This document shows, one piece after another, positions 47,952 to 57,181 of a DNA stretch of 64,000 bases. This stretch comes from Bradyrhizobium symbiodeficiens (GTDB taxonomy: Bacteria; Pseudomonadota; Alphaproteobacteria; Rhizobiales; Xanthobacteraceae): positions 310,001 through 374,000 of the forward strand of contig NZ_CP029427.2 of NCBI RefSeq assembly GCF_002266465.3, in the 5' to 3' direction. The position numbers were made by a program, and so were the translations under genes. The notes beneath the pieces were generated by a model. The model saw nothing but the letters and a program-made list of their open reading frames with translations. It was not told where the DNA came from and made no database searches. Within the stretch, counting starts at the first letter, position 1, and each line of letters begins with the position of its first letter.

Positions 47952-48006
47952 CGTGCCCCGGCTCTGCGCAGCGTCACTGCGTGCCGCTGCGCAGAGCCGG
48001 GGCACG
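47952..48006. repeat. perfect 21-bp inverted repeat
   Basis: Arms at 47952-47972 and 47986-48006 are exact reverse complements (CGTGCCCCGGCTCTGCGCAG + C) with a 13-base loop, between the convergent MBL and SIMPL genes. It could act as a bidirectional terminator-like hairpin; I recall related sequences as dispersed Bradyrhizobium repeats. Confidence 0.9.
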
Positions 48007-48010
48007 GGAC

Positions 48011-48724
48011 TTATTGCTCTTTCGCCTTGATCGCCCAGCTCACATTCACCGTCACCGACAGCGTTTCCTCGCCCGGCGCAACTGCGGCTGGCGCCATTTG
48101 CGGCGTCGCCATCCGCGCCTTGAACAGCGGCACGGGAGCGCCGCCTTCGGACACGCTGAGCGGAGCGCCCAGCGTCACGCCGGTGGCCTTGGCGTAGATC
48201 TCGGCCTTGCGGCGCGCATCGGCGACCGCCTGCTCACGGGCATCGTCGAGCAGCTTTGATGCCTGCGTCACCTCGAAGGAGATGTTGCCGATATCGTTCG
48301 CGCCGGCACCGACCAGCGCGTCGATGATGCCGGCGACCTTGGTCACGTCACGAATTTTTACCGTGACGCGATTGGAGGCGCGGAAACCCACCACGGGCGA
48401 GGCGCCGGTGGATTTGTTCTGGCCGTATTGCGGCTGCAGCGACAGCCGCGAGGTCTGGTAATCCTTCTCGGGGATGCCGGCGCCCTTCAGCGCCAGCAGC
48501 ACCTTGCCCATCGCGGCGTTGTTGGCGTCGGAGGCTTCCTTCGCCGTCTTGGCGTCGTTGGCGATGCCGGCGTCGATCTGCGCGAGATCGGGCGCCGCGG
48601 AAATGTTGGCTTCGCCGCTCACCGTAATGGCGGATGGAAAATCATCGGCAAGCGCAGGCGTTGTCAGCAGCGTGGCGGCGAAAACGGCGGCAAGGGACGT
48701 AACGAGTACGGCAGGCTTTTTCAT
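48011..48724 (-). CDS. SIMPL-domain periplasmic protein
   Basis: 237 residues from MKKPAVLVTS; a GTG three codons earlier is possible. Signal peptide ends TTPALAD. The SIMPL (DUF541) domain has ITVSGEANISAAPDLAQIDA, VVGFRASNRVTVKIRD and ARRKAEIYAKATGVTLGAPL. Relatives protect against oxidative damage or form periplasmic assemblies; the function is poorly known. It starts five bases after the stop of the GyrI-like gene, so the two form an operon. Confidence 0.88.
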   Translation of the reverse strand: MKKPAVLVTSLAAVFAATLLTTPALADDFPSAITVSGEANISAAPDLAQIDAGIANDAKTAKEASDANNAAMGKVLLALKGAGIPEKDYQTSRLSLQPQYGQNKSTGASPVVGFRASNRVTVKIRDVTKVAGIIDALVGAGANDIGNISFEVTQASKLLDDAREQAVADARRKAEIYAKATGVTLGAPLSVSEGGAPVPLFKARMATPQMAPAAVAPGEETLSVTVNVSWAIKAKEQ

Positions 48725-48729
48725 TGGTC

Positions 48730-49491
48730 TCACTTCAGCGGCACGAAAACATTGATCACGAGCTTGTCTTCTGCGGTCTTCAGGGGATCGGTGAGATATT
48801 CCTCGATGAAGGTGTCCTTGGCTTCCAGCCTCTTGTCGTCAAGGTGATTGGTGATCGCCTCATAGGTGTTATCCATGTTGTCGTAGGAACCGCGATGGAC
48901 GAATTTCAGCGCCTTGCCCTCCGGCGATTTGCCGATGCTCATGTCCTTGGGCAGCTTCTGCGGATCCTGATCGACCGGGATCTCGGCGAGGAAGGTGAAG
49001 CCGGTATCGTCGGTCGAGGTGTAGACGATCATCGAATTGCCGGCGTGCTTGATGCCCTGCTTGTCCAGCAGCGTGTTCAGCGCCTTGAAGGCGTCGACCA
49101 GCGTGTCGAAGGCCGAATCCCAATTGGCGGTGCCCTTGACCATCACGACCTTCCTGGGCTCGAGCGTGGTCTCCTGGCCGAAGGGATCGGCGGTCTGCAC
49201 GGGAGCCGGCGTTGCGGCCGCAGCCGGAGCGGCCGGGCTGGGTGACGGTGAGGCGCTGGCGGCTGGCGCAGGTGAGGGCGTTGCCGCAGGTGCCGGCGAG
49301 ACGCTCGCGGCCGGAGCGGGCGAAGCCGACGGGGCCGGCGAGGGATTTGTCGAAGAAGGACTTGTCGAAGAAGGACTTGCCGATGCAGCCGGCGCCGGGC
49401 TCGGGGTTTGCGCCAGCGTGGCGGACAGGCCAAACGACAAGGCCGCTGCCGGGATCAGCGCGGCCAGAGCGATACGACGAAAACGGTTCAT
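48730..49491 (-). CDS. secreted GyrI-like-domain protein with Pro/Ala/Ser linker
   Basis: 253 residues. Signal peptide (1-28), then about 80 residues of Pro, Ala and Ser (repeats such as SPAPAASASPSP). A C-terminal GyrI/AraC-effector-binding-like domain spans about 105-253 (RKVVMVKGTANWDSAFDTLV, DTGFTFLAEIPVDQ, GKALKFVHRGSYDNMDNTYE, ending VINVFVPLK). This small-molecule-binding fold is usually cytoplasmic; export is unusual. Forms an operon with the SIMPL gene. Confidence 0.82.
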   Translation of the reverse strand: MNRFRRIALAALIPAAALSFGLSATLAQTPSPAPAASASPSSTSPSSTNPSPAPSASPAPAASVSPAPAATPSPAPAASASPSPSPAAPAAAATPAPVQTADPFGQETTLEPRKVVMVKGTANWDSAFDTLVDAFKALNTLLDKQGIKHAGNSMIVYTSTDDTGFTFLAEIPVDQDPQKLPKDMSIGKSPEGKALKFVHRGSYDNMDNTYEAITNHLDDKRLEAKDTFIEEYLTDPLKTAEDKLVINVFVPLK

Positions 49492-49712
49492 TCTATTCTC
49501 CCCAAAACCTTACCCGGCAAGGCCTTACGCCCCCAAAAGGCCTTAACCCGGCCGCGCGTCCCGGATCCGCGCGAACCGCGCCGTTCTAACACGCGAGCGT
49601 CGAATTCGTCCCATGACAGATGCGTCATGGCAGAAGACCTGGCCATCGCCCCAAATCACTGGCCAAGCCGCCAAGGATCGCCATATAAGGCAGGCGAAAT
49701 TCGGGAATTTTC

Positions 49713-50588
49713 ATGAGCGCGCTGGCCAACCACGCATTTGCCAAGATGAACGGCATCGGCAACGAGATCGTCGTCGTCGACATGCGCGATTCCGCAGGCG
49801 GGGTGACGCCGGACGACGCCCGCGCGGTGGCGTCGGCACATGGCGGCGTGGCCTACGACCAGCTCATGGTGCTCTCGAGGCCGCGGTTCGACGGCACCGA
49901 GGCCTTTATCAGCATCTACAATAATGACGGCTCGGAGGCCGGCGCCTGCGGCAACGGGATGCGCTGTGTGGTGCGGCGCATCTTCGAGAAGACCGGGCAG
50001 ACCGCCGCGACGTTCGAGACCGCGGCCGGCTTGCTCAATGCCTGGCAGGGCCCGGCTCCGGATCTCTACACCGTCGACATGGGTGCGCCGAAGTTCGGCT
50101 GGCAGGAGATTCCGCTGGCCGAGGAGTTTCGCGACACCCGCTACATCGAATTGCAGATCGGGCCGATCGACAATCCGATCCTGCATTCGCCCTCGGTGGT
50201 GAGCATGGGCAATCCGCATGCGATCTTCTGGGTCGAGGACGTCAACGCCTATGATCTCGAGCGTTTCGGTCCCTTGCTCGAAAACCACCCGATCTTCCCG
50301 GAGCGCGCCAATATCACGCTCGCCCACATCGTCGATCGCGACCACGTCACGATCCGCACCTGGGAGCGCGGCGCCGGGCTGACCAGGGCCTGCGGTTCGG
50401 CGGCCTGCGCGACCGCGGTTGCCGCCGCGCGGCTGAAGCGCACCGAACGCAAAGTCGAGATCACGCTACCCGGCGGCAAGCTCGGCATCGAATGGCGCGA
50501 GCGCGACGACCACGTGCTGATGACGGGCACGGCGACCTTCGAATATGAGGGCCGATTCGATCCGGCGCTGTTCGCGCCGGCCGCCTGA
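49713..50588 (+). CDS. dapF: diaminopimelate epimerase
   Basis: 291 residues. It converts LL- to meso-diaminopimelate for lysine and peptidoglycan. [30 protein letters not shown] with one catalytic Cys and [16 protein letters not shown] with the other are present. A short dyad AAATTC-GG-GAATTT (49697-49710) lies three bases before the ATG and overlaps the GGGAA Shine-Dalgarno. Overlaps mtaB by one base. Confidence 0.96.
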   Translation: MSALANHAFAKMNGIGNEIVVVDMRDSAGGVTPDDARAVASAHGGVAYDQLMVLSRPRFDGTEAFISIYNNDGSEAGACGNGMRCVVRRIFEKTGQTAATFETAAGLLNAWQGPAPDLYTVDMGAPKFGWQEIPLAEEFRDTRYIELQIGPIDNPILHSPSVVSMGNPHAIFWVEDVNAYDLERFGPLLENHPIFPERANITLAHIVDRDHVTIRTWERGAGLTRACGSAACATAVAAARLKRTERKVEITLPGGKLGIEWRERDDHVLMTGTATFEYEGRFDPALFAPAA

Positions 50589-51841
50589 TGGCGATCGACA
50601 TCGTCACCTTCGGCTGCCGCCTCAATGCGTTCGAGGCCGAGGTGATCCGCCGCGAGGCGGAAGCTGCGGGGCTCAAAGACACCATCGTCATCAACAGCTG
50701 CGCCGTCACCAACGAGGCGGTGGCGCAGGCGCGGCAATCGATCCGAAAATTGAAGCGCGAGCGGCCCGAGGCGCGCATCGTCGTCACCGGTTGCGCGGCG
50801 CAGACGCAAAGCGGCATGTTCGCCGACATGAGCGAGGTCGACCGCGTCGTCGGCAATGACGACAAGATGCGGTCATCCGCGTGGCGCGAGACACGCAATG
50901 CCTTCGATCTCGGCGCCGGCGAGAAGATCGCCGTCAGCGACATCATGGCCGTCAAGGAGATGGCGCCGCATCTGATCGACGGCTTTGCGAGCGGCCTGCC
51001 GCGCGTGTTCGTGCAGGTGCAGAACGGCTGCGACCATCGCTGCACCTTCTGCATCATCCCGTTCGGCCGCGGCAATTCGCGCTCGGTGCCGATGGGCGCG
51101 GTGGTCGATCAGGTGCGAACACTGGCGGAACGCGGCCATGCCGAGATCGTGCTGACCGGCGTCGACCTCACCAGCTACGGCACTGACCTGCCGGGCGCGC
51201 CGAAGCTCGGCATGTTGACCAAGCAGATCCTGCGTCACGTGCCGGAGCTGAGGCGTCTGCGCATCTCCTCGATCGATTCGATCGAGGCGGATGCCGATTT
51301 GCTCGATGCCATCGCTGATGATGCGCGGCTGATGCCGCATCTGCATCTGTCGCTGCAGTCCGGCGACGACATGATCCTGAAGCGCATGAAACGGCGGCAT
51401 TCGCGGCAGGATGCGATCGCGTTCTGCGAGCAGGTCCGCCGCCTGCGCCCGGACATCGTCTTCGGTGCCGACATCATCGCGGGCTTCCCGACCGAGACGG
51501 ATGAGATGTTTTCACGCTCGCTCGATCTGGTCGAGCAATGCGGCCTGACATTCCTGCACGTCTTCCCCTATTCACCCCGCCCCGGCACGCCGGCCGCGCG
51601 GATGCCGCAGGTGGCAGGCGGTGCGATCAAGGAGCGTGCGAAGCGGCTGCGTACGGCGGGCGAAGCCGCGCTGCGGAAGCGGCTGCAAGCCGAGATCGGC
51701 GCGACGCGCGAGGTGCTGATCGAGAGCGACGGACAGGGTCGCACGGAGCATTATCTGCCGGTGGCGATCGCGGGCGAGCGTGTCGGCAGCGTCGTTTCGC
51801 TGACGATCAACGGCAGTGATGGCGAGCGGCTCATCGTATAA
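50588..51841 (+). CDS. mtaB: tRNA t6A37 methylthiotransferase (MtaB)
   Basis: 417 residues. The N-terminal UPF0004 domain has TFGCRLNAFEAEVI and INSCAVTNEAVAQ with GCAAQ (first cluster). The radical-SAM domain has GCDHRCTFCIIPFGRGNSRS (CxxxCxxC), HLHLSLQSGDD and DIIAGFPTET; a TRAM domain ends the protein. It makes ms2t6A37 in tRNA. Its ATG overlaps the dapF TGA, so translation is coupled. Confidence 0.95.
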   Translation: MAIDIVTFGCRLNAFEAEVIRREAEAAGLKDTIVINSCAVTNEAVAQARQSIRKLKRERPEARIVVTGCAAQTQSGMFADMSEVDRVVGNDDKMRSSAWRETRNAFDLGAGEKIAVSDIMAVKEMAPHLIDGFASGLPRVFVQVQNGCDHRCTFCIIPFGRGNSRSVPMGAVVDQVRTLAERGHAEIVLTGVDLTSYGTDLPGAPKLGMLTKQILRHVPELRRLRISSIDSIEADADLLDAIADDARLMPHLHLSLQSGDDMILKRMKRRHSRQDAIAFCEQVRRLRPDIVFGADIIAGFPTETDEMFSRSLDLVEQCGLTFLHVFPYSPRPGTPAARMPQVAGGAIKERAKRLRTAGEAALRKRLQAEIGATREVLIESDGQGRTEHYLPVAIAGERVGSVVSLTINGSDGERLIV

Positions 51842-51883
51842 CTCGCGGCTCTTCCTTCTCCCCTTGCGAGAGAGGGGAAGAAG

Positions 51884-52993
51884 CTACGACGCCCTGACCT
51901 GCCAGAACCGCAGCGTCCGCCTGGCATTCTCCGCCGTCATCCGGGCGTAATTCCCCTGCGCTCTTGCAAGGTCCGCAGGCTTCATCGCACCCGTCGCAAA
52001 ACGGCATTCGAGCACGGCGGTGGTGGTTTCCCAGCTGAGCTGCGCCGCCTTGCACGGTACCAACAAGCCGTCGTCGCGCAGGCTCTGCATCAGCGGGCGA
52101 ATCACCTCGACGGTCGATCCGGACAGCGCGGCCAGCGCCGCGGCGGTCTCTTCATAGCGCCGCTGCGTGGCGAAACCGAGCAGCGTCGCTTCGCTGAGCT
52201 GGCCGGTCGCCTTGAGCATTGCAATCGCGCGTTTTGCCCCTTCGAAATCGCGGACACCCGACATCTCGCGATCGACACCGACGGTGACGGCCGCGATCGC
52301 GCCCTGGATTTCTTCGAACAGATGCGGCGGTGCGCGCGACAGCAGGCGGGCGCGCACGGCATCGCTGGCCGAGCGCAGCAACCGGCGGCGCAACTCCGAC
52401 GGCAGGTCGACGCGGACGCCGACGCTGACGGCAAGTTCAGGATCCGCCTCGGCCTGCCCGACCATGGCCGCGAATCCGTTTCCGGAGACGCGCGCGCCGG
52501 GATTTGCGGCGAGCCGGCGGCTGACGCTGGGATAGCGGCGTGCCAGAAGTGCGTCGGTGACGATCTCCTTCAGCCACCAGCGGCCGGCGATCGCGAGCAG
52601 ATGCGGTTCGCCCTTGGATGCTGCAATCTTGACCAGATCGCCGTCGTCGAGGCGGGCGGATTCCTGCAGCACGGGACCTGCGATGCGGATCTCGTCATTG
52701 CCGGCGAGGCGGCGGATCACGGAGGGCGGCGCCTGCGCGATCGGCGCCAGCTGCGCGCTGATCTCGGCGAGCGCAATGCGTGCGCCCATGTCGGCAAGCG
52801 CCCGCAGCTCGATCGTGCCGATCAGGCGCTCGAGCACGTCGTCGAACAGCGCGATCTGCTCGTCGTCAAAACTGCCGGCGGAGGACAGGAACAGGTCGGT
52901 GACGCGCCGGGCCGTTTCCAGCCCCTTTTCCGCCGAGCCGAGCCGAATCGCGGATTCGACTTCGTCGATGATCGATAGCCCGGCCGTGGACAT
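51884..52993 (-). CDS. DUF2336 domain protein
   Basis: 369 residues from MSTAGLSIIDEVESAI (ATG with GGACGAG upstream); a TTG at 53041 would add 16 residues. Largely helical with repeated leucine/alanine helices, e.g. RRVTDLFLSSAGSF, VLERLIGTIELRAL and RRYPSVSRRLAANPG, the DUF2336 pattern. No catalytic motif. Such proteins are common in Alphaproteobacteria and some are linked to stress or motility control. It interrupts the dapF-mtaB/ftsY block on the opposite strand. Confidence 0.85.
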   Translation of the reverse strand: MSTAGLSIIDEVESAIRLGSAEKGLETARRVTDLFLSSAGSFDDEQIALFDDVLERLIGTIELRALADMGARIALAEISAQLAPIAQAPPSVIRRLAGNDEIRIAGPVLQESARLDDGDLVKIAASKGEPHLLAIAGRWWLKEIVTDALLARRYPSVSRRLAANPGARVSGNGFAAMVGQAEADPELAVSVGVRVDLPSELRRRLLRSASDAVRARLLSRAPPHLFEEIQGAIAAVTVGVDREMSGVRDFEGAKRAIAMLKATGQLSEATLLGFATQRRYEETAAALAALSGSTVEVIRPLMQSLRDDGLLVPCKAAQLSWETTTAVLECRFATGAMKPADLARAQGNYARMTAENARRTLRFWQVRAS

Positions 52994-53107
52994 GACGCGC
53001 AGCTCGTCCTGAGCAGATTGACGGAAGCTTGTTCTAAGCAACCGCTATCATTAGCGACGAGCACTGAACGTTTCGTAAACCAAGGCCACGGGCGAATACG
53101 GATGCGG

Positions 53108-53809
53108 CTATTCCCCATTCCACCCGCAGGCGCGAAGCTTCTGGTGCATGTGGGGCGGGGCCGGCGCCACGACGCGGACCGGCTCCTTGTTCCGGGAGAT
53201 CGGCACCACGATCTCGCGGGAATGCAGATGCAGCTTCGGCTCGCCGAAACGGGGGCCGTTGCCGTAAATGTTATCGCCGAAGATCGGCCAGCCGGTCGCC
53301 GACGAATGCACCCGCAATTGATGGGTCCGCCCGGTCACCGGTTCCATGGCAAGCCAGGTGAGGCCGTCGCCCCGGCCCATCACTTTCCAGTTGGTGATCG
53401 CCTTCTGTCCCTCGGGATCGGGCTTCTGCCACCAGCCGCGTTCGGCGTTGAGCCGGCCGAGCGGCATGTCGATGGTGCCCTCGTTCTCGGTGGGGCCACC
53501 CTCGACCACGGTCCAATAGGTCTTGCCGATCTTGCCGTGCTTGAACAGGAGGCCGAGCGAGGCCGTTGCCTTGAGGTGGCGGCCGAGCACGAGGCAGCCG
53601 GAGGTGTCCTTGTCCAGCCGGTGAGCCAACACCGGCGGCCGCGGCAGGCCGAAACAGAGCGCGTCGAACGAGGCCTCCAGATTGGCGCCGCCCTTGGGGC
53701 CGCGATGCACGGGAAGCCCGGCCGGCTTGTCGATAATCAGCATCAGCCCGTCGCGATGGAGCACGCGCGCCAAAATCTCGTCGGCGGTCAATTGGGGAAC
53801 ATCGAGCAA
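53108..53809 (-). CDS. RluA-family RNA pseudouridine synthase
   Basis: 233 residues from a TTG start (no ATG nearby; weak Shine-Dalgarno). LMLIIDKPAGLPVHRGPKGG, the catalytic Asp in LAHRLDKDTSGCLVLGR, KTYWTVVEG and EPVTGRTHQLRVH are RluA blocks. No S4 domain is present, so it belongs to the short single-domain group. The exact RNA target is unknown. Divergent from ftsY, 60 bases away. Confidence 0.9.
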   Translation of the reverse strand: MLDVPQLTADEILARVLHRDGLMLIIDKPAGLPVHRGPKGGANLEASFDALCFGLPRPPVLAHRLDKDTSGCLVLGRHLKATASLGLLFKHGKIGKTYWTVVEGGPTENEGTIDMPLGRLNAERGWWQKPDPEGQKAITNWKVMGRGDGLTWLAMEPVTGRTHQLRVHSSATGWPIFGDNIYGNGPRFGEPKLHLHSREIVVPISRNKEPVRVVAPAPPHMHQKLRACGWNGE

Positions 53810-53869
53810 TTGCAGGACTTTCGGTCAAGACTTTCGTTTGGGAGCCGGAACGGCTAACACACCGCCACC

Positions 53870-54817
53870 ATGAACGATACCACCCCAGAGACCCCCAAGC
53901 TGAGCTGGTGGCGCCGCCTGTCCAACGGGCTGAAGCGCACCTCGTCCTCGCTCGGGACCGCGGTCGCCGACCTCGTCACCAAGCGCAAGCTCGACCGCGC
54001 CATGCTCGACGACATCGAGGACGTGCTGCTGCGTGCCGACCTCGGCACGTCGGTCGCGGTCCGGATCGCGGAAGCCGTCGGCACCGGCCGCTACGACAAG
54101 GCGATCTCGGCCGACGAGGTCAAGGACGTCGTCGCCACCGAGGTCGAGAAGGTGCTGACGGCGGTTGCGAAGCCGCTCGTGATCGATGCGGGCAAGAAGC
54201 CGTTCGTCATCCTCGTGGTCGGCGTCAACGGCTCCGGCAAGACCACCACCATCGGAAAGCTCTCGCAGAAATTCGCCTCCGAGGGCCGCAAGGTGATGCT
54301 CGCCGCCGGCGATACGTTTCGTGCGGCGGCCATCGAGCAGCTCAAGGTCTGGGGTGAGCGCACCAAGACGCCGGTCATCGCGGGCGCGCAGGGCTCGGAC
54401 TCGGCGAGCCTCGCCTTCAACGCGCTGACGGCGGCGAAGGAGCAGGCCATCGACGTCCTGCTGATCGATACTGCCGGCCGCCTGCAGAACAAGGCCGAGC
54501 TGATGAACGAGCTCGAAAAGGTCGTGCGCGTGATCCGCAAGGTGGATGACACTGCGCCGCACGCCGTGCTGCTGGTGCTGGACGCCACCGTCGGCCAGAA
54601 TGCGCTGTCGCAGGTCGAGGCCTTCCATCGCACGGCGGGGGTCACCGGCCTCGTGATGACGAAACTCGACGGCACCGCGCGCGGCGGCATTCTGGTCGCG
54701 CTCGCGGAGAAATTCAAACTGCCGGTGCACTTCATCGGCGTCGGCGAGGGTGTCGACGATCTCGCGCCGTTCACCGCGCGCGACTTCGCCCGCGCTATCG
54801 CCGGAATCGAAAGCTAG
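53870..54817 (+). CDS. ftsY: signal recognition particle receptor FtsY
   Basis: 315 residues. It receives the Ffh-ribosome complex at the membrane. The long acidic A domain of E. coli FtsY is absent; only a short amphipathic start (WWRRLSNGLKRT) precedes the NG domain, as usual in this class. P-loop GVNGSGKTTTIGKL begins at residue 118, with AAGDTFRAAAIEQL, DTAGRLQNKAELM and TKLDGTARGGIL. yciB follows three bases later. Confidence 0.96.
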   Translation: MNDTTPETPKLSWWRRLSNGLKRTSSSLGTAVADLVTKRKLDRAMLDDIEDVLLRADLGTSVAVRIAEAVGTGRYDKAISADEVKDVVATEVEKVLTAVAKPLVIDAGKKPFVILVVGVNGSGKTTTIGKLSQKFASEGRKVMLAAGDTFRAAAIEQLKVWGERTKTPVIAGAQGSDSASLAFNALTAAKEQAIDVLLIDTAGRLQNKAELMNELEKVVRVIRKVDDTAPHAVLLVLDATVGQNALSQVEAFHRTAGVTGLVMTKLDGTARGGILVALAEKFKLPVHFIGVGEGVDDLAPFTARDFARAIAGIES

Positions 54818-54820
54818 AGA

Positions 54821-55423
54821 ATGGACAAGACCCAGCCGCATCCGCTGTTCAAGCTGGCGACCGAGCTCGGGCCGCTGCTCGTGTTCTTCTTCGTCAATGC
54901 GAAGTTCAATCTGTTTGCCGCCACCGGCGCCTTCATGGTCGCGATCGTCGCGGCGATGGTTGCGTCCTACGTGGTGACGCGTCACATCCCGATCATGGCG
55001 ATTGTCACAGGCGTGATCGTGCTGGTGTTCGGCACGCTGACCCTGGTGCTGCATGATGAGACCTTCATCAAGCTCAAGCCGACCATCATCTACGGCCTGT
55101 TCGCCGCGATCCTCGGCGGCGGCCTGTTGTTCGGCCGCTCCTTCATTGCCGTGATGTTCGACCAGATGTTCAATTTGACCCCGCAGGGCTGGCGCATCCT
55201 CACGCTGCGCTGGGCGCTGTTCTTCGCCGGCATGGCGGTGCTGAACGAGATCGTCTGGCGCACCCAGAGCACGGATTTCTGGGTGAACTTCAAGGTGTTC
55301 GGCGTGACCCCGATCACGATGATCTTCGCCATCGCCCAGATGCCGCTGACCAAGCGCTACCACCTCGAGCCGGCGTCGCTGGAGGCGAGCGAGGCCGAGG
55401 CAGGGGATGTGCGGAAGGGGTGA
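54821..55423 (+). CDS. yciB: inner-membrane septation protein A (YciB/IspZ)
   Basis: 200 residues, about six membrane helices. [39 protein letters not shown] and [20 protein letters not shown] with WVNFKVFG are family signatures. It is needed for normal septation/envelope in enterics and was named intracellular septation protein in Shigella. It starts three bases after ftsY and is probably co-translated. Confidence 0.94.
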   Translation: MDKTQPHPLFKLATELGPLLVFFFVNAKFNLFAATGAFMVAIVAAMVASYVVTRHIPIMAIVTGVIVLVFGTLTLVLHDETFIKLKPTIIYGLFAAILGGGLLFGRSFIAVMFDQMFNLTPQGWRILTLRWALFFAGMAVLNEIVWRTQSTDFWVNFKVFGVTPITMIFAIAQMPLTKRYHLEPASLEASEAEAGDVRKG

Positions 55424-55430
55424 GCAGGTT

Positions 55431-55506
55431 CGTGTCCGGGACGTGCGTAGCGCGAGCCGGGACCCAGAACTTTCCCAAGAGTGCCGTTGTGGAGATCCGG
55501 GGCAGA
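55431..55506. repeat. degenerate intergenic repeat
   Basis: CGTGTCCGGGACGTGCGTAG with GCGAGCCGGGACCC and a later ATCCGGGGCA resembles the GTCCCGGnnCnGCGC class of Bradyrhizobium repeats, but the inverted symmetry is weak. Lies between convergent yciB and ccmG. Confidence 0.45.
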
Positions 55507-55512
55507 GCGGCG

Positions 55513-56106
55513 TTAAGACCCCGCCTTCAGCGCCTTCTCCATCTGCGGCAACAGCACCGTCCGCAGATTGTCCGGCGTGATCGGGCCGACCAGCTTGTAG
55601 ACGATGGTGCCCTCGCGTCCCACGACGAAGGTTTCGGGCACGCCGTAGACGCCCCATTCGATTGAGGCGCGGCCGTTGGCATCCACGCCGACGCGGCCGA
55701 ACGGGTTGCCGTAGCGCCCGAGGAAGCGGCGCGCATTGTCGGACGCGTCCTTGTAATTGATGCCGACCAGCTGGAAGCGCTTGTCCTTGGCGAGCTCGGT
55801 CAAAAGCGGCGCCTCGTCGTGGCACGGCACGCACCAGGACGCCCAGACATTGACCAGGCTGACCTTGCCCTTGAACGCGGCGGGGTCGAGGCCCGGCACC
55901 TGCGCGTTTTCGATCTGCAATCCCTCCAGCGGCGGCAGCGCCGTCTGCGGCGCCGGACGACCGATCAGCGCGGACGGAATCCGCGAGGGATCGCCGCTGC
56001 CGAGCCGGAACCAGAACAGCAGCGCCAGGCCGATGAAGGCGATCAGCGGCAGCACCATCAGGAAGGTGCGACGGTGCGGCGGTGCGGAAGTCGATTGTTC
56101 GCTCAT
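55513..56106 (-). CDS. ccmG: thiol:disulfide interchange protein CcmG/DsbE
   Basis: 197 residues; known as CycY in B. japonicum. An N-terminal membrane anchor (about 13-33, [19 protein letters not shown]) tethers a periplasmic thioredoxin fold with the active site [27 protein letters not shown] is typed in the sequence as [11 protein letters not shown] with the cis-Pro. It reduces apocytochrome c Cys for haem attachment. Its ATG overlaps the ccmD stop by three bases. Confidence 0.96.
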   Translation of the reverse strand: MSEQSTSAPPHRRTFLMVLPLIAFIGLALLFWFRLGSGDPSRIPSALIGRPAPQTALPPLEGLQIENAQVPGLDPAAFKGKVSLVNVWASWCVPCHDEAPLLTELAKDKRFQLVGINYKDASDNARRFLGRYGNPFGRVGVDANGRASIEWGVYGVPETFVVGREGTIVYKLVGPITPDNLRTVLLPQMEKALKAGS

Positions 56107-56282
56107 GACGCGTCCATCGCGCTGCGCCCGGAGCGGCGGGTGATGCCGCGCTCCTCCAGCTCGCGCAGGCGCTGCGTCTGGCTGCGATAGTCGAGCACGA
56201 TCCAGCCGATCAGGATGACGACCACGACGGCCGCTGCGGCATAGGACGTCACGATGAAGGATGCATAGGGACCGAGCGACAT
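56103..56282 (-). CDS. ccmD: haem exporter protein CcmD
   Basis: 59 residues. One membrane helix (about 8-30: [20 protein letters not shown]) precedes a charged cytoplasmic tail ([17 protein letters not shown]), exactly the CcmD design (CycX in B. japonicum). The ATG follows ccmC by two bases, and the TGA overlaps the ccmG start. It links CcmC and holo-CcmE release. Confidence 0.93.
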   Translation of the reverse strand: MSLGPYASFIVTSYAAAAVVVVILIGWIVLDYRSQTQRLRELEERGITRRSGRSAMDAS

Positions 56283-56284
56283 GA

Positions 56285-57076
56285 TCAGGCGGCCCCAACT
56301 TCGTTCGACACGTTTTGTCCGCGCGCGCCGGCGCCTATTTCGCTCGAGAACGCCACACGGCTCGCCTGCATCATCTGCAGGGAGCGGACGCGGCGGCGCA
56401 GGATCTCGTTGCGCATCGCCGCCAGATGCAGCGTGACGAACAGCAGCGTGAAGGCGATCGCCATCACCAGCAGCGGAATCAGGAACGACTTGTCGAGGGC
56501 GGAGCCGCCCATGCGCATCACCGAGGCCGGCTGGTGCAGCGTGTTCCACCAATCGACCGAGAACTTGATGATGGGAAGGTTGATCGCGCCGACCAGGGTC
56601 AGCACGGCGGCGGCGCGCGCCGCGCGCGAGGGATCGTCGACCGCGCGCCACAGCGCCATCAGGCCCAGATACATCAGGAACAGGATCAGCACCGAGGTCA
56701 GCCGCGCATCCCACTCCCAATAGGTGCCCCACATCGGCCGGCCCCACAGCGAACCTGTGAGCAGCGCGAGGAAGGTGAAGGCGGCGCCGATCGGCGCTGC
56801 GGCTTTTGCGGCGACGTCGGCGAGCGGATGCCGCCATACCAGCGTGCCCAGCGAAGCAATGCTCATGACGCCCCACACGAACATCGACAGCCACGCATTG
56901 GGCACGTGGATGAACATGATCTTCACCGTCGCGCCCTGCTGGTAGTCGTCGGGCGCCAGCGCGGCTTGATAAAGACCGATCGCGAGCAGGAGCACGGTGG
57001 CGGCCGCAAGCCACGGCAGGACCCGCGCTGTCAGCGCGAGGAACCGCGTGGGGTTGGCGAGGTCGATCAGTGTCAT
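56285..57076 (-). CDS. ccmC: haem exporter/handling protein CcmC
   Basis: 263 residues, six membrane helices. The periplasmic tryptophan-rich motif [20 protein letters not shown] binds haem for CcmE, and [19 protein letters not shown] is a family block (CycZ in B. japonicum). The C-terminal 25 residues are a polar extension. Middle gene of ccmABCDG. Confidence 0.95.
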   Translation of the reverse strand: MTLIDLANPTRFLALTARVLPWLAAATVLLLAIGLYQAALAPDDYQQGATVKIMFIHVPNAWLSMFVWGVMSIASLGTLVWRHPLADVAAKAAAPIGAAFTFLALLTGSLWGRPMWGTYWEWDARLTSVLILFLMYLGLMALWRAVDDPSRAARAAAVLTLVGAINLPIIKFSVDWWNTLHQPASVMRMGGSALDKSFLIPLLVMAIAFTLLFVTLHLAAMRNEILRRRVRSLQMMQASRVAFSSEIGAGARGQNVSNEVGAA

Positions 57077-57181
57077 GGTACCCTGATAATCATCGGTGGC
57101 CGCTCAGGCAATCAGCACGAAAGCCCGCAGCGAAAGTTGATCGGGGTCAAGTCAGTCGCGCGCATCTCAGTCGAGCCCATT

